Part shown: positions 42,188 to 51,288 of the stretch, one piece after another
How positions within the stretch are numbered: position 1 is the first letter of the stretch
Layout of the letters: every line of letters begins with the position of its first letter
Origin: Oscillospiraceae bacterium
GTDB lineage: Bacteria; Bacillota; Clostridia; Oscillospirales; Oscillospiraceae
NCBI GenBank assembly: GCA_017436785.1
Contig: JAFSCK010000017.1
Coordinates: 1 to 64,000 of the forward strand
Length of the DNA stretch: 64,000 nt
Direction of reading: 5' to 3'
Notes under the pieces: model-generated
Told to the model about the DNA's origin: nothing
The model's input: the letters and a program-made list of their open reading frames with translations, nothing else
Database searches by the model: none
Program-made: the position numbers and the translations under genes

Positions 42188-42838
42188 ATGGAATACTTAA
42201 AACCCTTACAAACCATCTGGGATTATCTGTGCCTTCATCAGGCGCCGGAAAAGGCGGACTGCATCGTGGGCTTTGGCAATTTCAACACGGACATTGCCCG
42301 CCGGGCGGCAGAGCTGTATTTGCAGGGCTATGCCCCTAGGGTGCTGTTTACCGGCGGCTTGGGCCGCAATACGGAGGGGCTGCTTCCGGAGCCGGAGGCG
42401 GTGCGGTTTGCCCGGGTGGCTATGGAATGCGGCGTGCCGGAGGCGGCGATTATTCTGGAAGACAAATCCCGAAATACGGCGGAAAACATCCTTTTTACCC
42501 GGGAAAAGCTTCGGGAGCTGGGGCTGCAGCAGCCTCGGATCCTTGGGGTCCATCAGCCCTTCATGGAGCGGCGGATCAAGGCTGCCATGGGGGTCTACTG
42601 GCCGGAGATTTCCTTTCAGGTGACTTCCCCGCAGGTCACGATCCCGGAATACCTGCACCGGGCAAAGCAGCAGGGCATCAGTGAAAACGCCTCCATTTCC
42701 GTCATTGTAGGCGATTTTCAGAGGATGGAGCTTTATGCCCAAAAGGGCTGGCAGCTGCCGCAGGAGATCCCGGAGGAGGCGTGGCAGGCCTTCCATGCGC
42801 TGGTGGAAATGGGCTTTGACAAGCAGCTTGCGAAATAA
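42188..42838 (+). CDS. YdcF-like DUF218 protein
   Basis: A 216-residue protein of the YdcF/SanA/ElyC family (DUF218). Motifs: ADCIVGFGNFNTDIARRAAELY, VLFTGGLGRN, EDKSRNTAENILFTREKL and ILGVHQPFMERR. No membrane segment is visible, so this is the soluble YdcF type; biochemical function is uncertain (YdcF of E. coli binds S-adenosylmethionine). No clear ribosome binding site precedes the ATG at 42188, which follows AT-rich sequence, so expression may be low or the start different. It sits inside the sialic acid/galactose region between nanA and the kinase. Confidence 0.82.
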   Translation: MEYLKPLQTIWDYLCLHQAPEKADCIVGFGNFNTDIARRAAELYLQGYAPRVLFTGGLGRNTEGLLPEPEAVRFARVAMECGVPEAAIILEDKSRNTAENILFTREKLRELGLQQPRILGVHQPFMERRIKAAMGVYWPEISFQVTSPQVTIPEYLHRAKQQGISENASISVIVGDFQRMELYAQKGWQLPQEIPEEAWQAFHALVEMGFDKQLAK

Positions 42839-42870
42839 TTGATTTTGACAAAAAATAGTCGATAATGCTA

Positions 42871-42898
42871 TTGCATACCAGTGTAACTATGCTATAAT
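42871..42898 (+). promoter_or_regulatory. Probable promoter of the ROK-like kinase gene
   Basis: TTGCAT (42871-42876), a 16-base spacer and TATAAT (42893-42898). A second -35-like TTGACA lies at 42845. Confidence 0.55.
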
Positions 42899-42935
42899 AC
42901 AATCAGAAACAATAAAAATTTAGGAGGACCTTTCT

Positions 42936-44318
42936 ATGCAGTACTTAGGCGTTGAATACCAGCAGAAATTCACCCCCAAGCTGGACCCCCAGTTCATTCC
43001 CTTCGGCGTTTGGCGCGCCGCTTACCTGAAGGACGCAAAGAAGCCCATTGCCATTGCCGTCGAGCGGGACAAGGGCCGGGTTTCTGTTCACCATACCTGC
43101 ATCCATGGCACTCCTGAGATGGCAGCTGCTGACTACCGCTATGTGGAGCGTTATGTGAAGTTCCTGCTGTGGTCCACCGGCGGCTTCCGGGTCTCCATCT
43201 GCGGCTGCAGCGAGCTGGCACAGAAGCTGCGGGAAGCTTACCAGCTGGGCGGTGAGCGTGAATTTGACTATACCTTCGTCAACCAGCTTTATGAGCGGGA
43301 TCTGGAAATCGTGGATCTGCCTTTGGATCAGGTCCCTGCCTCCAACGAAGTCCCCGAGTCTATCGGCGGCTATATGGACGGCTGCCGTATCGGCTTTGAC
43401 GCCGGCGGCTCTGATATGAAGGTTTCCGCTGTTGTGGACGGCGAGACCATTTTCTCCGAAGAGGTGGTCTGGCTGCCCAAGCTGAACAGCGACCCCGAAT
43501 ACCACTTTGAGCACATCGTCAAGGCTATGAAGCTGGCAGCTTCCAAGATGCCTAGAGTTGACGCCATCGGTGTTTCCTCTGCCGGCACCTTCATCGGCAA
43601 TGCTCCCATGGTGGCTTCCCTGTTTATCAAGGTCCCCCGCTCCAACTGGGACAAGGTCAAGACCATCTACGACCGCGCCGGTGCCGCTGTGAACCCCGAT
43701 GCACCTCTGCTGGTTGCCAATGACGGCGACGTTTCCGCTCTGGCCGGTGCCATGGGTCTGGGCAAGGGCAATCTGATGGGCATCGCTATGGGCACCTCCG
43801 AGGCTGTGGGCTATGTTGACAAGGACCAGAATGTTCTGGGCTGGATCAACGAGCTGGCTTTCGCTCCCGTTGACCTGTGTGAGAATGCCATGCAGGACGA
43901 GTGGTCCACCGACTTCGGTGTTGGCTGCAAGTACTTCTCTCAGGATGCCGTCATCAAGCTGGCTCCCGCTGCCGGTATTGAGATTCCCGAGGAGCTGACA
44001 CTGGCTGAGAAGCTGAAGTTCGTCCAGAAGCTGATGGAGGCTGACGATCCCAGAGCACAGGCCATCTTCGAGACCATCGGCGTCTATCTGGCTTACACCA
44101 CCGTGCTGTACTCCCAGTTCTACGACATCGAGTACATGATGCTGCTGGGCCGCGTTATGTCCGGCAAGGGCGGCGACACCATCCTGCGTGTCTGCAAGGA
44201 GGTTCTGGCTGAGGAGTATCCCGAGCTGGCTGCCAAGTGCAATGTCACTTTGCCCGATGAAAAGATGCGCCGTGTCGGTCAGTCCGTGGCTGCTGCATCT
44301 CTGCCCAAGGTCAAGTAA
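42936..44318 (+). CDS. ROK-like sugar kinase with unusual N-terminal extension
   Basis: A 460-residue protein. From about residue 143 it has the actin-fold sugar-kinase pattern: phosphate-1 motif RIGFDAGGSDMKVSAVVDGE, then IGVSSAGTF, VANDGDVSALAGAMGLGKG (Asp likely catalytic base, as in the ROK ENDA motif) and a C-terminal MLLGRVMSGKGGD adenosine motif. The zinc-binding CxCGxxGCxE of typical ROK proteins is not seen. The first 140 residues match nothing I recognise. In this locus it could phosphorylate ManNAc or GlcNAc, or galactose-related sugars. TAGGAGG precedes the ATG. A terminator follows. Confidence 0.75.
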   Translation: MQYLGVEYQQKFTPKLDPQFIPFGVWRAAYLKDAKKPIAIAVERDKGRVSVHHTCIHGTPEMAAADYRYVERYVKFLLWSTGGFRVSICGCSELAQKLREAYQLGGEREFDYTFVNQLYERDLEIVDLPLDQVPASNEVPESIGGYMDGCRIGFDAGGSDMKVSAVVDGETIFSEEVVWLPKLNSDPEYHFEHIVKAMKLAASKMPRVDAIGVSSAGTFIGNAPMVASLFIKVPRSNWDKVKTIYDRAGAAVNPDAPLLVANDGDVSALAGAMGLGKGNLMGIAMGTSEAVGYVDKDQNVLGWINELAFAPVDLCENAMQDEWSTDFGVGCKYFSQDAVIKLAPAAGIEIPEELTLAEKLKFVQKLMEADDPRAQAIFETIGVYLAYTTVLYSQFYDIEYMMLLGRVMSGKGGDTILRVCKEVLAEEYPELAAKCNVTLPDEKMRRVGQSVAAASLPKVK

Positions 44319-44332
44319 TTTGTGTTTTTCTG

Positions 44333-44366
44333 CCGCCCGCTGCAAATTTGCAGCGGGCGGTTTTTG
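44333..44366 (+). terminator. Rho-independent terminator after the ROK-like kinase
   Basis: CCGCCCGCTGCAAA pairs with TTTGCAGCGGGCGG and is followed by TTTTT. Confidence 0.9.
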
Positions 44367-44458
44367 TTGACAGGCCTGTTTCTGCTTACATTTCTTTCTT
44401 TGCGTTAATGCTACAAAATCTGCTCCTGTTTTTTGTATATCCTGCCGGGGTAAATTGT

Positions 44459-44487
44459 TTGTAATACAAGCACTTTTGTGGTATTAT
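44459..44487 (+). promoter_or_regulatory. Probable lacZ promoter with inverted repeat
   Basis: TTGTAA (44459-44464), 17-base spacer, TATTAT (44482-44487). TTGTAATA at 44459 and TATTACAA at 44485 form an inverted repeat spanning the promoter and may be an operator. Confidence 0.55.
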
Positions 44488-44524
44488 TACAAAGGAATAA
44501 CATGCAAAAGAAAGGAATGCTCAA

Positions 44525-47500
44525 ATGAAAGCAAATCATCCCGATTTATCCTGGCTTTCTGATCCGGAAGTCTTTGCAGTGAACCGTAAGGATGCCCATT
44601 CCGATCATCTGTATTATGAAACCGTGGCCGAAGCCCGGGCAGAGGGGAAAATGCCTCTGCGCCAGTGCTTAAACGGCACTTGGTATTTCTCCTATGCAAA
44701 GAACCCCTCTCTGCGGGTGAAGGATTTCTACAAGGCAGACTTTGACTGCCGAAGCTTTGACAAAATTCAGGTCCCCGGCCACATCCAGACCCAGGGCTAC
44801 GACACCATGATGTACATCAATACCCAGTATCCTTGGGACGGCACGGAATATATGCGTCCCCCACAGGTGTCGGAAAGCTACAATCCTGTAGGCAGCTACG
44901 TCCGCTACTTTGAGGTGGACGAAAACCTTCAAGGCAAGCCCATCTCCATCTCCTTTCAGGGCGTGGAGATCGCTTTCTATGTTTGGCTGAACGGACATTT
45001 CGTGGGCTACAGCGAGGATACCTTCACGCCTTCTGAGTTCCAACTGGACGAGTACCTTGTGGAAGGCGAAAACAAGCTGGCAGTGGAGGTCTACAAACGG
45101 GCCAACGCCAGCTGGATCGAGGATCAGGACTTCTGGCGCTTCTCCGGCATCTTCCGGGATGTGTACCTGTATGCCGTTCCTGAGACCCATGTGGAGGATT
45201 TCTTCCTGAAATCCACACTGGATGAAAGCTACACCGACGGCAAGCTGGAGCTCACTGTCAAGCTGTCCGGCAAGCGCTCCGGCTGCATCACCGCTGTGCT
45301 GGAGGATGCTGAAGGCAACGCAGTCTATACGGAAACCGTGCCTGTTTCCGAAAGTGTCCATTTTGAAGGCGTGATCCCCAACGCAAAGCAGTGGAGCGCT
45401 GAGGTACCCAACCTCTACCAGCTGTACCTGCACATCACAGACGAGACCGGTGCCACTGTGGAGGCTGTTCCCATGGATGTGGGCTTCCGTACCTTTGAAA
45501 TGAAGAACGGTGTCATGCACATCAACGGCAAGCGCATCCTCTTCCGGGGCGTGAACCGTCACGAATTTAACTATAAGCGAGGCCGGGCCATCACCGAGGA
45601 GGATATGCTGTGGGATATCCGCTTCATGAAGCGCTATAACCTCAATTCCGTCCGTACCTGCCATTACCCCAACCAGAGCCTGTGGTACAAGCTCTGCGAC
45701 CGGTATGGCATCTATCTGATCGATGAGACCAATCTGGAAAGCCATGGCTCTTGGCAGAAGCTGGGCCAGCTGGAGCCCAGCTGGAATGTTCCCGGCAGTT
45801 TCCCTGAATGGCAGGAATGCGTTCTGGACCGTGCCAATTCCATGTTCCAGCGGGATAAAAACCATCCCTCCATTTTGATCTGGTCTTTGGGCAACGAGTC
45901 CTATGTGGGCACCTGCCTCGAAGCTATGACGAAATTCTTCCACAGCGTGGATGATACCCGTCTGGTCCATTACGAAGGCTGCTTCTGGAACCGGGATTGG
46001 TGCCACCTGTCCGATATGGAAAGCCGGATGTATGCCAAGCCCCAGGAGATCGACGAATATCTGGCTGCCAAACCCGACAAGCCCTACATTAGCTGCGAAT
46101 TCCTCCACTGCATGGGCAATTCCGGCGGCAATCTGAATCTGTACATGGCGCTGGAAGAAAAGTATGACCAGTATCAGGGCGGCTTTATCTGGGACTATCT
46201 GGATCAGGCTGTGCTGCACACCAATGAGCAGGGCGAGGAGTACCTGTCCTACGGCGGCGACCACGACGAGCGGGCCACCGATTACGAATTTTGCACCAAC
46301 GGTCTGGTCTATGCCGACCGCACTGTTTCTCCCAAGGCTCAGGAGGTCAAGGCTTGGTTCTCCAATGTGAAGCTGTTCCCGGACGAAAAGGGCGTTACGG
46401 TAAAGAATGAGAACCAGTTCATCACCACCGCCTGCTATGATTTCATCTACCGCATTCTCCGGGATGGCGTGAAGATTTTTGAGGGCCAGACCAAGCTGGT
46501 GGCCGAGGCAGGGGAGAAGGCATACTTTGCGCTGCCCTTCCCGGAAGTCACCGCCTCCGGCGAATATACCTATGAGGTTTCCATGGTCCAGCCTGCGGAT
46601 ACCGACTGGGCGGAAAAGGGCTATGAAGTTTGCTTTGGTCAGTACATCAAGACCATTGAAGGCCCCAAGGCCAAGTGCACCAAGCCTCTGCAGGTCATCT
46701 GGGGCGATGTGAACATCGGTGTCAAGGGTGAGGGCTTCCATGTCCACTTCTCCAAGGCCGAGGGCGGCATCGCGTCCTTACGCTATGACGATGTGGAGAT
46801 GATCCCCCGGGCTCCCAAGACTACCTACTGGCGCGCTCTGACGGACAATGACCGGGGCTGCAAGCACGGCTTCGACCGCGGCCAGTGGCTGGCCGCAGGT
46901 TTGTACCAGAAAATGGTAGACTGCCGGGTTACGGAAAGCGAAACGGAAGTCACTGTCACTATGGATTATGAGGTCCCCATGGTGCCCATTGTGAAGCAGA
47001 CCGTTTCTTATACCGTCACCGGCGACGGTGCCATCACCGTGGAGGCCACCTATTTCGGTCAGGAGGGCCTGCCCAGCCTGCCCGCCTTCGGCATGAACTT
47101 CAAGCTGAAGGAAAAATACCACAACTTCCGCTACTACGGCTACGGCCCTGAGGAAAATTACTGGGACCGTATGGACGGTGCCCGGTTGGGCATCTTCGGC
47201 GGCGACGCAGCCTCCAACCTGTCCCGGTACATGATCCCCGGCGAATGCGGCAACCGCATGGGCACCCGCTGGCTGGAAGTGACGGATGACAATGGCTTTG
47301 GCTTACGGTTTGAAGCGGAGGGTGCTCCCTTTGAAAGCTCTGTCCTGCCCTACAGCTGCTATGAGCTGGAAAACGCCATGCACGTTTACGAGCTGCCCAA
47401 GGCCCACTACACTTGGGTCCGCATTATGGGCTGTCAGATGGGTATTGGCGGCGATGACAGCTGGGGCGCACCGGTCCAGCGCCAGTACTGGCTGGAATCC

Positions 47501-47542
47501 AACGTGGACCGGACTGTGAAGTTCACCATCCGCAAAGCATAA
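44525..47542 (+). CDS. lacZ: Beta-galactosidase (GH2, LacZ type)
   Basis: Hydrolyses terminal beta-galactosides such as lactose and milk or mucin oligosaccharides. The 1005-residue length and five-domain order are those of E. coli LacZ: sugar-binding jelly roll, Ig-like domain, TIM barrel with GVNRHEF, acid/base Glu458 in WSLGNES and nucleophile Glu525 in ISCEFLHCMGNS, then a second Ig-like and a Bgal_small_N domain to the C-terminus. There is no signal peptide, so it is cytoplasmic. AAAGAAAGGAAT lies before the ATG. It precedes galK and galT. No dedicated lactose permease is present; the upstream importer may supply it. Confidence 0.95.
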   Translation: MKANHPDLSWLSDPEVFAVNRKDAHSDHLYYETVAEARAEGKMPLRQCLNGTWYFSYAKNPSLRVKDFYKADFDCRSFDKIQVPGHIQTQGYDTMMYINTQYPWDGTEYMRPPQVSESYNPVGSYVRYFEVDENLQGKPISISFQGVEIAFYVWLNGHFVGYSEDTFTPSEFQLDEYLVEGENKLAVEVYKRANASWIEDQDFWRFSGIFRDVYLYAVPETHVEDFFLKSTLDESYTDGKLELTVKLSGKRSGCITAVLEDAEGNAVYTETVPVSESVHFEGVIPNAKQWSAEVPNLYQLYLHITDETGATVEAVPMDVGFRTFEMKNGVMHINGKRILFRGVNRHEFNYKRGRAITEEDMLWDIRFMKRYNLNSVRTCHYPNQSLWYKLCDRYGIYLIDETNLESHGSWQKLGQLEPSWNVPGSFPEWQECVLDRANSMFQRDKNHPSILIWSLGNESYVGTCLEAMTKFFHSVDDTRLVHYEGCFWNRDWCHLSDMESRMYAKPQEIDEYLAAKPDKPYISCEFLHCMGNSGGNLNLYMALEEKYDQYQGGFIWDYLDQAVLHTNEQGEEYLSYGGDHDERATDYEFCTNGLVYADRTVSPKAQEVKAWFSNVKLFPDEKGVTVKNENQFITTACYDFIYRILRDGVKIFEGQTKLVAEAGEKAYFALPFPEVTASGEYTYEVSMVQPADTDWAEKGYEVCFGQYIKTIEGPKAKCTKPLQVIWGDVNIGVKGEGFHVHFSKAEGGIASLRYDDVEMIPRAPKTTYWRALTDNDRGCKHGFDRGQWLAAGLYQKMVDCRVTESETEVTVTMDYEVPMVPIVKQTVSYTVTGDGAITVEATYFGQEGLPSLPAFGMNFKLKEKYHNFRYYGYGPEENYWDRMDGARLGIFGGDAASNLSRYMIPGECGNRMGTRWLEVTDDNGFGLRFEAEGAPFESSVLPYSCYELENAMHVYELPKAHYTWVRIMGCQMGIGGDDSWGAPVQRQYWLESNVDRTVKFTIRKA

Positions 47543-47556
47543 AAAGCGTCTGCGAA

Positions 47557-47631
47557 GGGGCCGATGCCCACATCGGCCCATTATAATCAAGATAAATTTC
47601 CGTTAGGGCCGATGTGGGCATCGGCCCCTAC
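47557..47631. repeat. Inverted repeat with GGCCGATG arms
   Basis: GGGGCCGATGCCCACATCGG at the left and the exact inverse CCGATGTGGGCATCGGCCCC at the right, separated by an AT-rich 25-base centre, between lacZ and galK. A third repeat type with its own sequence. Confidence 0.7.
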
Positions 47632-47657
47632 GATAACAAATATAGGGGGAAAAAATC

Positions 47658-48872
47658 ATGTCTGTTCCTGCATTGATCCTGAATCCTGAAATGAAGGCGG
47701 CTCTGGATGCCGGTTTTGCATCCATCTTCGCTGCCCAGCCAGAACGTTACTTCTCCGCCCCCGGCCGTACTGAGGTCAGCGGCAACCATACCGACCACCA
47801 GCGGGGCCGGGTTCTGGCCGGTGCAGTTAACTTGGATACCGTGGCTGCTGTCCGTGTTAACGGCACTAACACCATCCGCATCCAGTCCAAGGGCTATCCC
47901 ATGTGCGAGATTTCTCTGGATGCGCTGACCCCTGTGGAAGCGGAGATCAACTCCACTCCCGCCCTGATCCGCGGTGTGGCTGCCCGCTTTACCCAGCTGG
48001 GCTGCAAGGTGGAGGGCTTCGATGCCTACTGTGAGTCCACGGTCCTGCCCGGCTCCGGCCTCAGTTCCTCTGCTGCTTACGAGGTCCTCATCGGCACCAT
48101 TATCAACCACCTGTTCTTTGATGCCAAGGTTTCCCAGCCGGAGATCGCCCAGATCGGCCAGTATGCGGAAAACGTCTTCTTCGGCAAGCCCTGCGGCCTG
48201 ATGGATCAGACAGCCTCCGCTGTGGGCGGCCTTGTCACCATCGACTTTGCCGACAAGGACCATCCCGATATCCGTCCCGTCAACTTTGACTTCTCCTCCA
48301 CCGGCCATGCCCTGTGCATCATCGACAGCCGGGCAGACCATGCCGACCTGACCGACGAGTATGCTGCCGTTACTCTGGAACTGAAGGCCATCTGCAAGTA
48401 TTTTGGCAAGGAAGTCACCACCGAGATTCCTGAGGAGGACTTCTACGCCGCCATCCCCGAACTGCGGAAGATCTGCACTGACCGCGCGGTCATGCGTGCC
48501 ATCCATGAGTATAACGAAAACCGCCGTGTGCCCAAGCAGGTTGCCTGCTTGGAAAACGGCGACTTCGAGGGCTTCCTGCGCCTGACCAAGGAATCCGGCT
48601 TCTCCAGCTGGATGTACCTGCAGAATGTCATCCCTGCCGGTTATGTGGACCAGCAGGCCATGGCTGTGGCGCTGGGTCTGTGTGAACACTACCTGCAGGG
48701 TAAGGGTGCTTACCGTGTCCATGGCGGCGGCTTCGCCGGCACCGTGCAGGCTTTCGTTCCCTTCGAGATTCTGGAATCCTTCCGGGCTGGCATCGATGCC
48801 GCGCTGGGTGAAGGCGCCTGCCACATCCTGTCCATCCGTCCTCAGGGCGGCGTGGAAATGGTGGTTGAATAA
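47658..48872 (+). CDS. galK: Galactokinase
   Basis: Phosphorylates galactose to galactose-1-phosphate (Leloir pathway). The 404-residue GHMP kinase has motif 1 APGRTEVSGNHTDHQRG, in which Asn replaces the Glu of the usual GEHTDY; this form is seen in clostridial galactokinases. Motif 2 is LPGSGLSSSAAYE and motif 3 VHGGGFAGTVQAFV. AGGGGGAAAAAATC precedes the ATG at 47658. It lies between lacZ and galT, separated by palindromic repeats on both sides, so co-transcription may be interrupted or processed. Confidence 0.93.
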   Translation: MSVPALILNPEMKAALDAGFASIFAAQPERYFSAPGRTEVSGNHTDHQRGRVLAGAVNLDTVAAVRVNGTNTIRIQSKGYPMCEISLDALTPVEAEINSTPALIRGVAARFTQLGCKVEGFDAYCESTVLPGSGLSSSAAYEVLIGTIINHLFFDAKVSQPEIAQIGQYAENVFFGKPCGLMDQTASAVGGLVTIDFADKDHPDIRPVNFDFSSTGHALCIIDSRADHADLTDEYAAVTLELKAICKYFGKEVTTEIPEEDFYAAIPELRKICTDRAVMRAIHEYNENRRVPKQVACLENGDFEGFLRLTKESGFSSWMYLQNVIPAGYVDQQAMAVALGLCEHYLQGKGAYRVHGGGFAGTVQAFVPFEILESFRAGIDAALGEGACHILSIRPQGGVEMVVE

Positions 48873-48878
48873 ATAAAA

Positions 48879-48978
48879 ATGTCATTGCGAGCCAGTGCGT
48901 ACACTGGCGTGGCAATCTCCTGTAAGTTTTTGCAAATGGGAAGGGGATTGCCACGTCGCTTCGCTCCTCGCAATGACA
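48879..48978. repeat. Family A palindromic repeat, mixed arms
   Basis: Left arm of the CCAGTGCGTACACTGG type, right arm the inverse of GAGGAGCGAAGCGACGTGG; nearly the same combination as at 12508-12606. Confidence 0.8.
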
Positions 48979-49006
48979 GGGACTTTTGTTTGGAGTGATA
49001 TAACTT

Positions 49007-50503
49007 ATGAAAATCGAAACCTACATTGATTCCCTCGTTTCCTATGCCATGAACAATGGCCTTGCAGATCCGCTGGACCATCAGGTGCTGACCAACCGGA
49101 TTCTGGACATCCTGCGAAAGGATGACTACGTCCCTTCCAACGAGACCCAGACCGAGGATCTGGAAGAAATTCTTGCCGGTCTGCTGGACTACGCCGTTGC
49201 GCAGGGCATCTGCGATGACGGCATCACCGCCAAGGACATTTTCGACACCCGCATCATGGGTGCCGTGACTCCCATGCCCCGGGAAGTGATCCGTACCTTC
49301 CGGGAAAAGTATGCTAAGAATCCTGTGGAGGCTACCGACTGGTACTACAAGTTCTCCTGCGATACCGACTACATCCGCCGCTACCGCATCAAGAAGGACA
49401 TGCGCTGGAAGTATCCTTCCGCTTACGGCGAGATCGATATCACCATCAACCTTTCTAAGCCCGAAAAGGACCCCAAGGCCATCGCTGCCGCCAAGAATGC
49501 TCCTCAGAATGCTTACCCCAAGTGCCAGCTGTGCCGGGAGAATGAGGGCTATGCAGGCCGTATGAACCATCCCGCCCGGGCCAACCACCGGATCATTCCC
49601 ATCGAGGTCTGCGGTCAGGACTGGTGCCTGCAGTACAGCCCCTATGTTTACTACAACGAGCACTGCATCGTCTTCAATTCCCAGCATGTGCCCATGAAGA
49701 TCGACAAGTCCGCTTTTGAGAAGCTGCTGGACTTCGTCCGGGTCTTCCCCCACTACTTCGTGGGCTCTAATGCAGACCTGCCCATCGTAGGCGGCTCCAT
49801 TCTGAGCCATGAACACTTCCAGGGCGGCCGCTACCGCTTCGCCATGGAGAATGCGGGCCTTGCCAAGGAGGTCTTCTTCAAGGGCTATGAGGATATTCAT
49901 GCAGGCATCGTCAAGTGGCCCATGAGCGTCATCCGCCTCAATGGCAAGAATCCTGCCAGAATTGCAGAGCTGGCTGACAAGATTTTGACTGCATGGCGTG
50001 GCTATTCCGACTTCAATTCCAGCATCATCGCCTTTTCCGATGGCGAGCCCCACAACACCATCACCCCCATTGCCCGCCGCCGCTCCGACCATTACGAGCT
50101 GGATCTGGTGCTGCGCTGCAACATCACCACCGCGGAGCATCCCATGGGCGTGTTCCACCCCCATGCGGACAAGCACCACATCAAGAAGGAGAACATCGGC
50201 CTTATCGAGGTCATGGGTCTGGCTGTCCTGCCCAGCCGCCTGAAGGGCGAGCTGACGGAGCTGGCTGCCGCCGTGGTGGAAGGCCGGGATGTGGCCTCCG
50301 ACGAGGCACTTAATAAGCACGCAGACTGGGTGGAGGAGCTGAAGAAGCAATACACTTTCACCGAGGACAATGCGCTGGACATCATCCTGCAGGAAACCGG
50401 CAAGGTCTTTGCCGCCGTTCTGGAGGATGCCGGTGTCTACAAGAACACCGAGGCAGGCCGCGCCGCCTTCCTCAAGTTCGTGGATGCCGTCAACGCACAG
50501 TAA
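49007..50503 (+). CDS. galT: UDP-glucose-hexose-1-phosphate uridylyltransferase (type 2)
   Basis: Converts galactose-1-phosphate and UDP-glucose to glucose-1-phosphate and UDP-galactose. The 498-residue length and motifs mark the Firmicutes GalT type 2: IDSLVSYAMNNGLAD at the N-terminus, CQLCRENEGYAGRMNHPAR (Cys pair), and ILSHEHFQGGRYRFAMENA with the active-site His region. The upstream site is GGAG at eleven bases. galE and pgm are not in the window. Confidence 0.95.
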   Translation: MKIETYIDSLVSYAMNNGLADPLDHQVLTNRILDILRKDDYVPSNETQTEDLEEILAGLLDYAVAQGICDDGITAKDIFDTRIMGAVTPMPREVIRTFREKYAKNPVEATDWYYKFSCDTDYIRRYRIKKDMRWKYPSAYGEIDITINLSKPEKDPKAIAAAKNAPQNAYPKCQLCRENEGYAGRMNHPARANHRIIPIEVCGQDWCLQYSPYVYYNEHCIVFNSQHVPMKIDKSAFEKLLDFVRVFPHYFVGSNADLPIVGGSILSHEHFQGGRYRFAMENAGLAKEVFFKGYEDIHAGIVKWPMSVIRLNGKNPARIAELADKILTAWRGYSDFNSSIIAFSDGEPHNTITPIARRRSDHYELDLVLRCNITTAEHPMGVFHPHADKHHIKKENIGLIEVMGLAVLPSRLKGELTELAAAVVEGRDVASDEALNKHADWVEELKKQYTFTEDNALDIILQETGKVFAAVLEDAGVYKNTEAGRAAFLKFVDAVNAQ

Positions 50504-50514
50504 TTGCATGATAT

Positions 50515-50542
50515 TGGGGGGCGGGGAGCAATCCCCGCCCTG
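50515..50542. repeat. Family B-like palindrome
   Basis: GGGGGGCGGGGAGCAATCCC followed by CGCCCTG after galT; may also stop transcription. Confidence 0.55.
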
Positions 50543-50555
50543 TATTTCTGCAAAA

Positions 50556-50587
50556 AAAGGGAACTCTACGGTTCGTGGGTTCCCTTT
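50556..50587 (+). terminator. Hairpin downstream of galT
   Basis: AAAGGGAAC pairs with GTTCCCTTT around a 14-base loop that can itself form a short stem. The tail is only weakly T-rich. Confidence 0.55.
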
Positions 50588-50629
50588 ATCTCCGCTTTTT
50601 GTAACAATAGATGCCAAGGAGGGATCGAC

Positions 50630-51241
50630 ATGGATCAACTTAGGACCGGAAAATTTATCACCGCCATGCGGAAGGAGCAGGGACTGACCCAGCGGCAGCT
50701 GGCGGAGGCCTTGGGTATCAGCGACAAGACCATCTCCAAATGGGAAACAGGTCACGGCCTGCCGGAGGTAGGGCTGATGCTGCCCCTGTGCGAAATCCTC
50801 GGCATCAATGTCAACGAGCTGCTGTCCGGTCAGCGGCTTACAGAAGAAACCTATAAACAAAAAGCGGAGGAAAATTTGATGGCAATTCTGGACGAAAAGA
50901 AGAAAAACAAACTGCGTCAGGCGTGGACATGGGTCATTGCGGTTGGAACGTTGGCACTGGGCTTTCTCATTGCGGGCATCTCGGCATTCTTTGAGATGCC
51001 CGAGACAGCAAAAAAACTGCTGTGCATTGCAGGTCTGCTGGTATGTATTCTGGGCACAGCCTTTGCCTGCACCGTAGACAGGGTTACAGGCTATTTTCAG
51101 TGCAGCCACTGCGGCGAGCTGTTTGTCCCTGGCTGGAAGACCTACTTAAAGGGCAGCTGGTCGATGCTTCCCGGAAGCGGCTACCTCACTTGCCCCCACT
51201 GCGGCAAGACCGGAAAATGTAAGCGCAGACTGGAACGATAA
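50630..51241 (+). CDS. XRE-family HTH membrane protein with zinc ribbon
   Basis: A 203-residue protein: N-terminal XRE helix-turn-helix (LTQRQLAEALGISDKTISKW, residues about 19-38), a basic linker, two membrane helices (about 103-125 and 133-150), and a C-terminal zinc ribbon with CSHCG and CPHCG pairs. A membrane-bound HTH protein could sense envelope or metal state and repress nearby or distant genes; targets are unknown. The ATG at 50630 follows AAGGAGG; in-frame sequence to 50504 covers repeats and is not used. Confidence 0.85.
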   Translation: MDQLRTGKFITAMRKEQGLTQRQLAEALGISDKTISKWETGHGLPEVGLMLPLCEILGINVNELLSGQRLTEETYKQKAEENLMAILDEKKKNKLRQAWTWVIAVGTLALGFLIAGISAFFEMPETAKKLLCIAGLLVCILGTAFACTVDRVTGYFQCSHCGELFVPGWKTYLKGSWSMLPGSGYLTCPHCGKTGKCKRRLER

Positions 51242-51244
51242 CAG

Positions 51245-51283
51245 AAAAAACGTCCCTGAATGGCATTGCCATTCAGGGACGTT
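51245..51283 (-). terminator. Rho-independent terminator of the PPC-domain gene
   Basis: ACGTCCCTGAATGG pairs with CCATTCAGGGACGT around CATTG; on the minus strand it is followed by a T run (AAAAAA at 51245-51250). It also separates the convergent XRE gene. Confidence 0.85.
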
Positions 51284-51288
51284 CCATA

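Noticed and set aside
44669..46747. Minus-strand open frame opposite lacZ
   Set aside because: The plus strand has all GH2 motifs in order; the minus frame is a codon-bias shadow.
48879..48978. Possible rho-independent terminator formed by the family A element before galT
   Set aside because: The long imperfect stem lacks a T run on either side and the same element occurs inside operons, so I list it only as a repeat.
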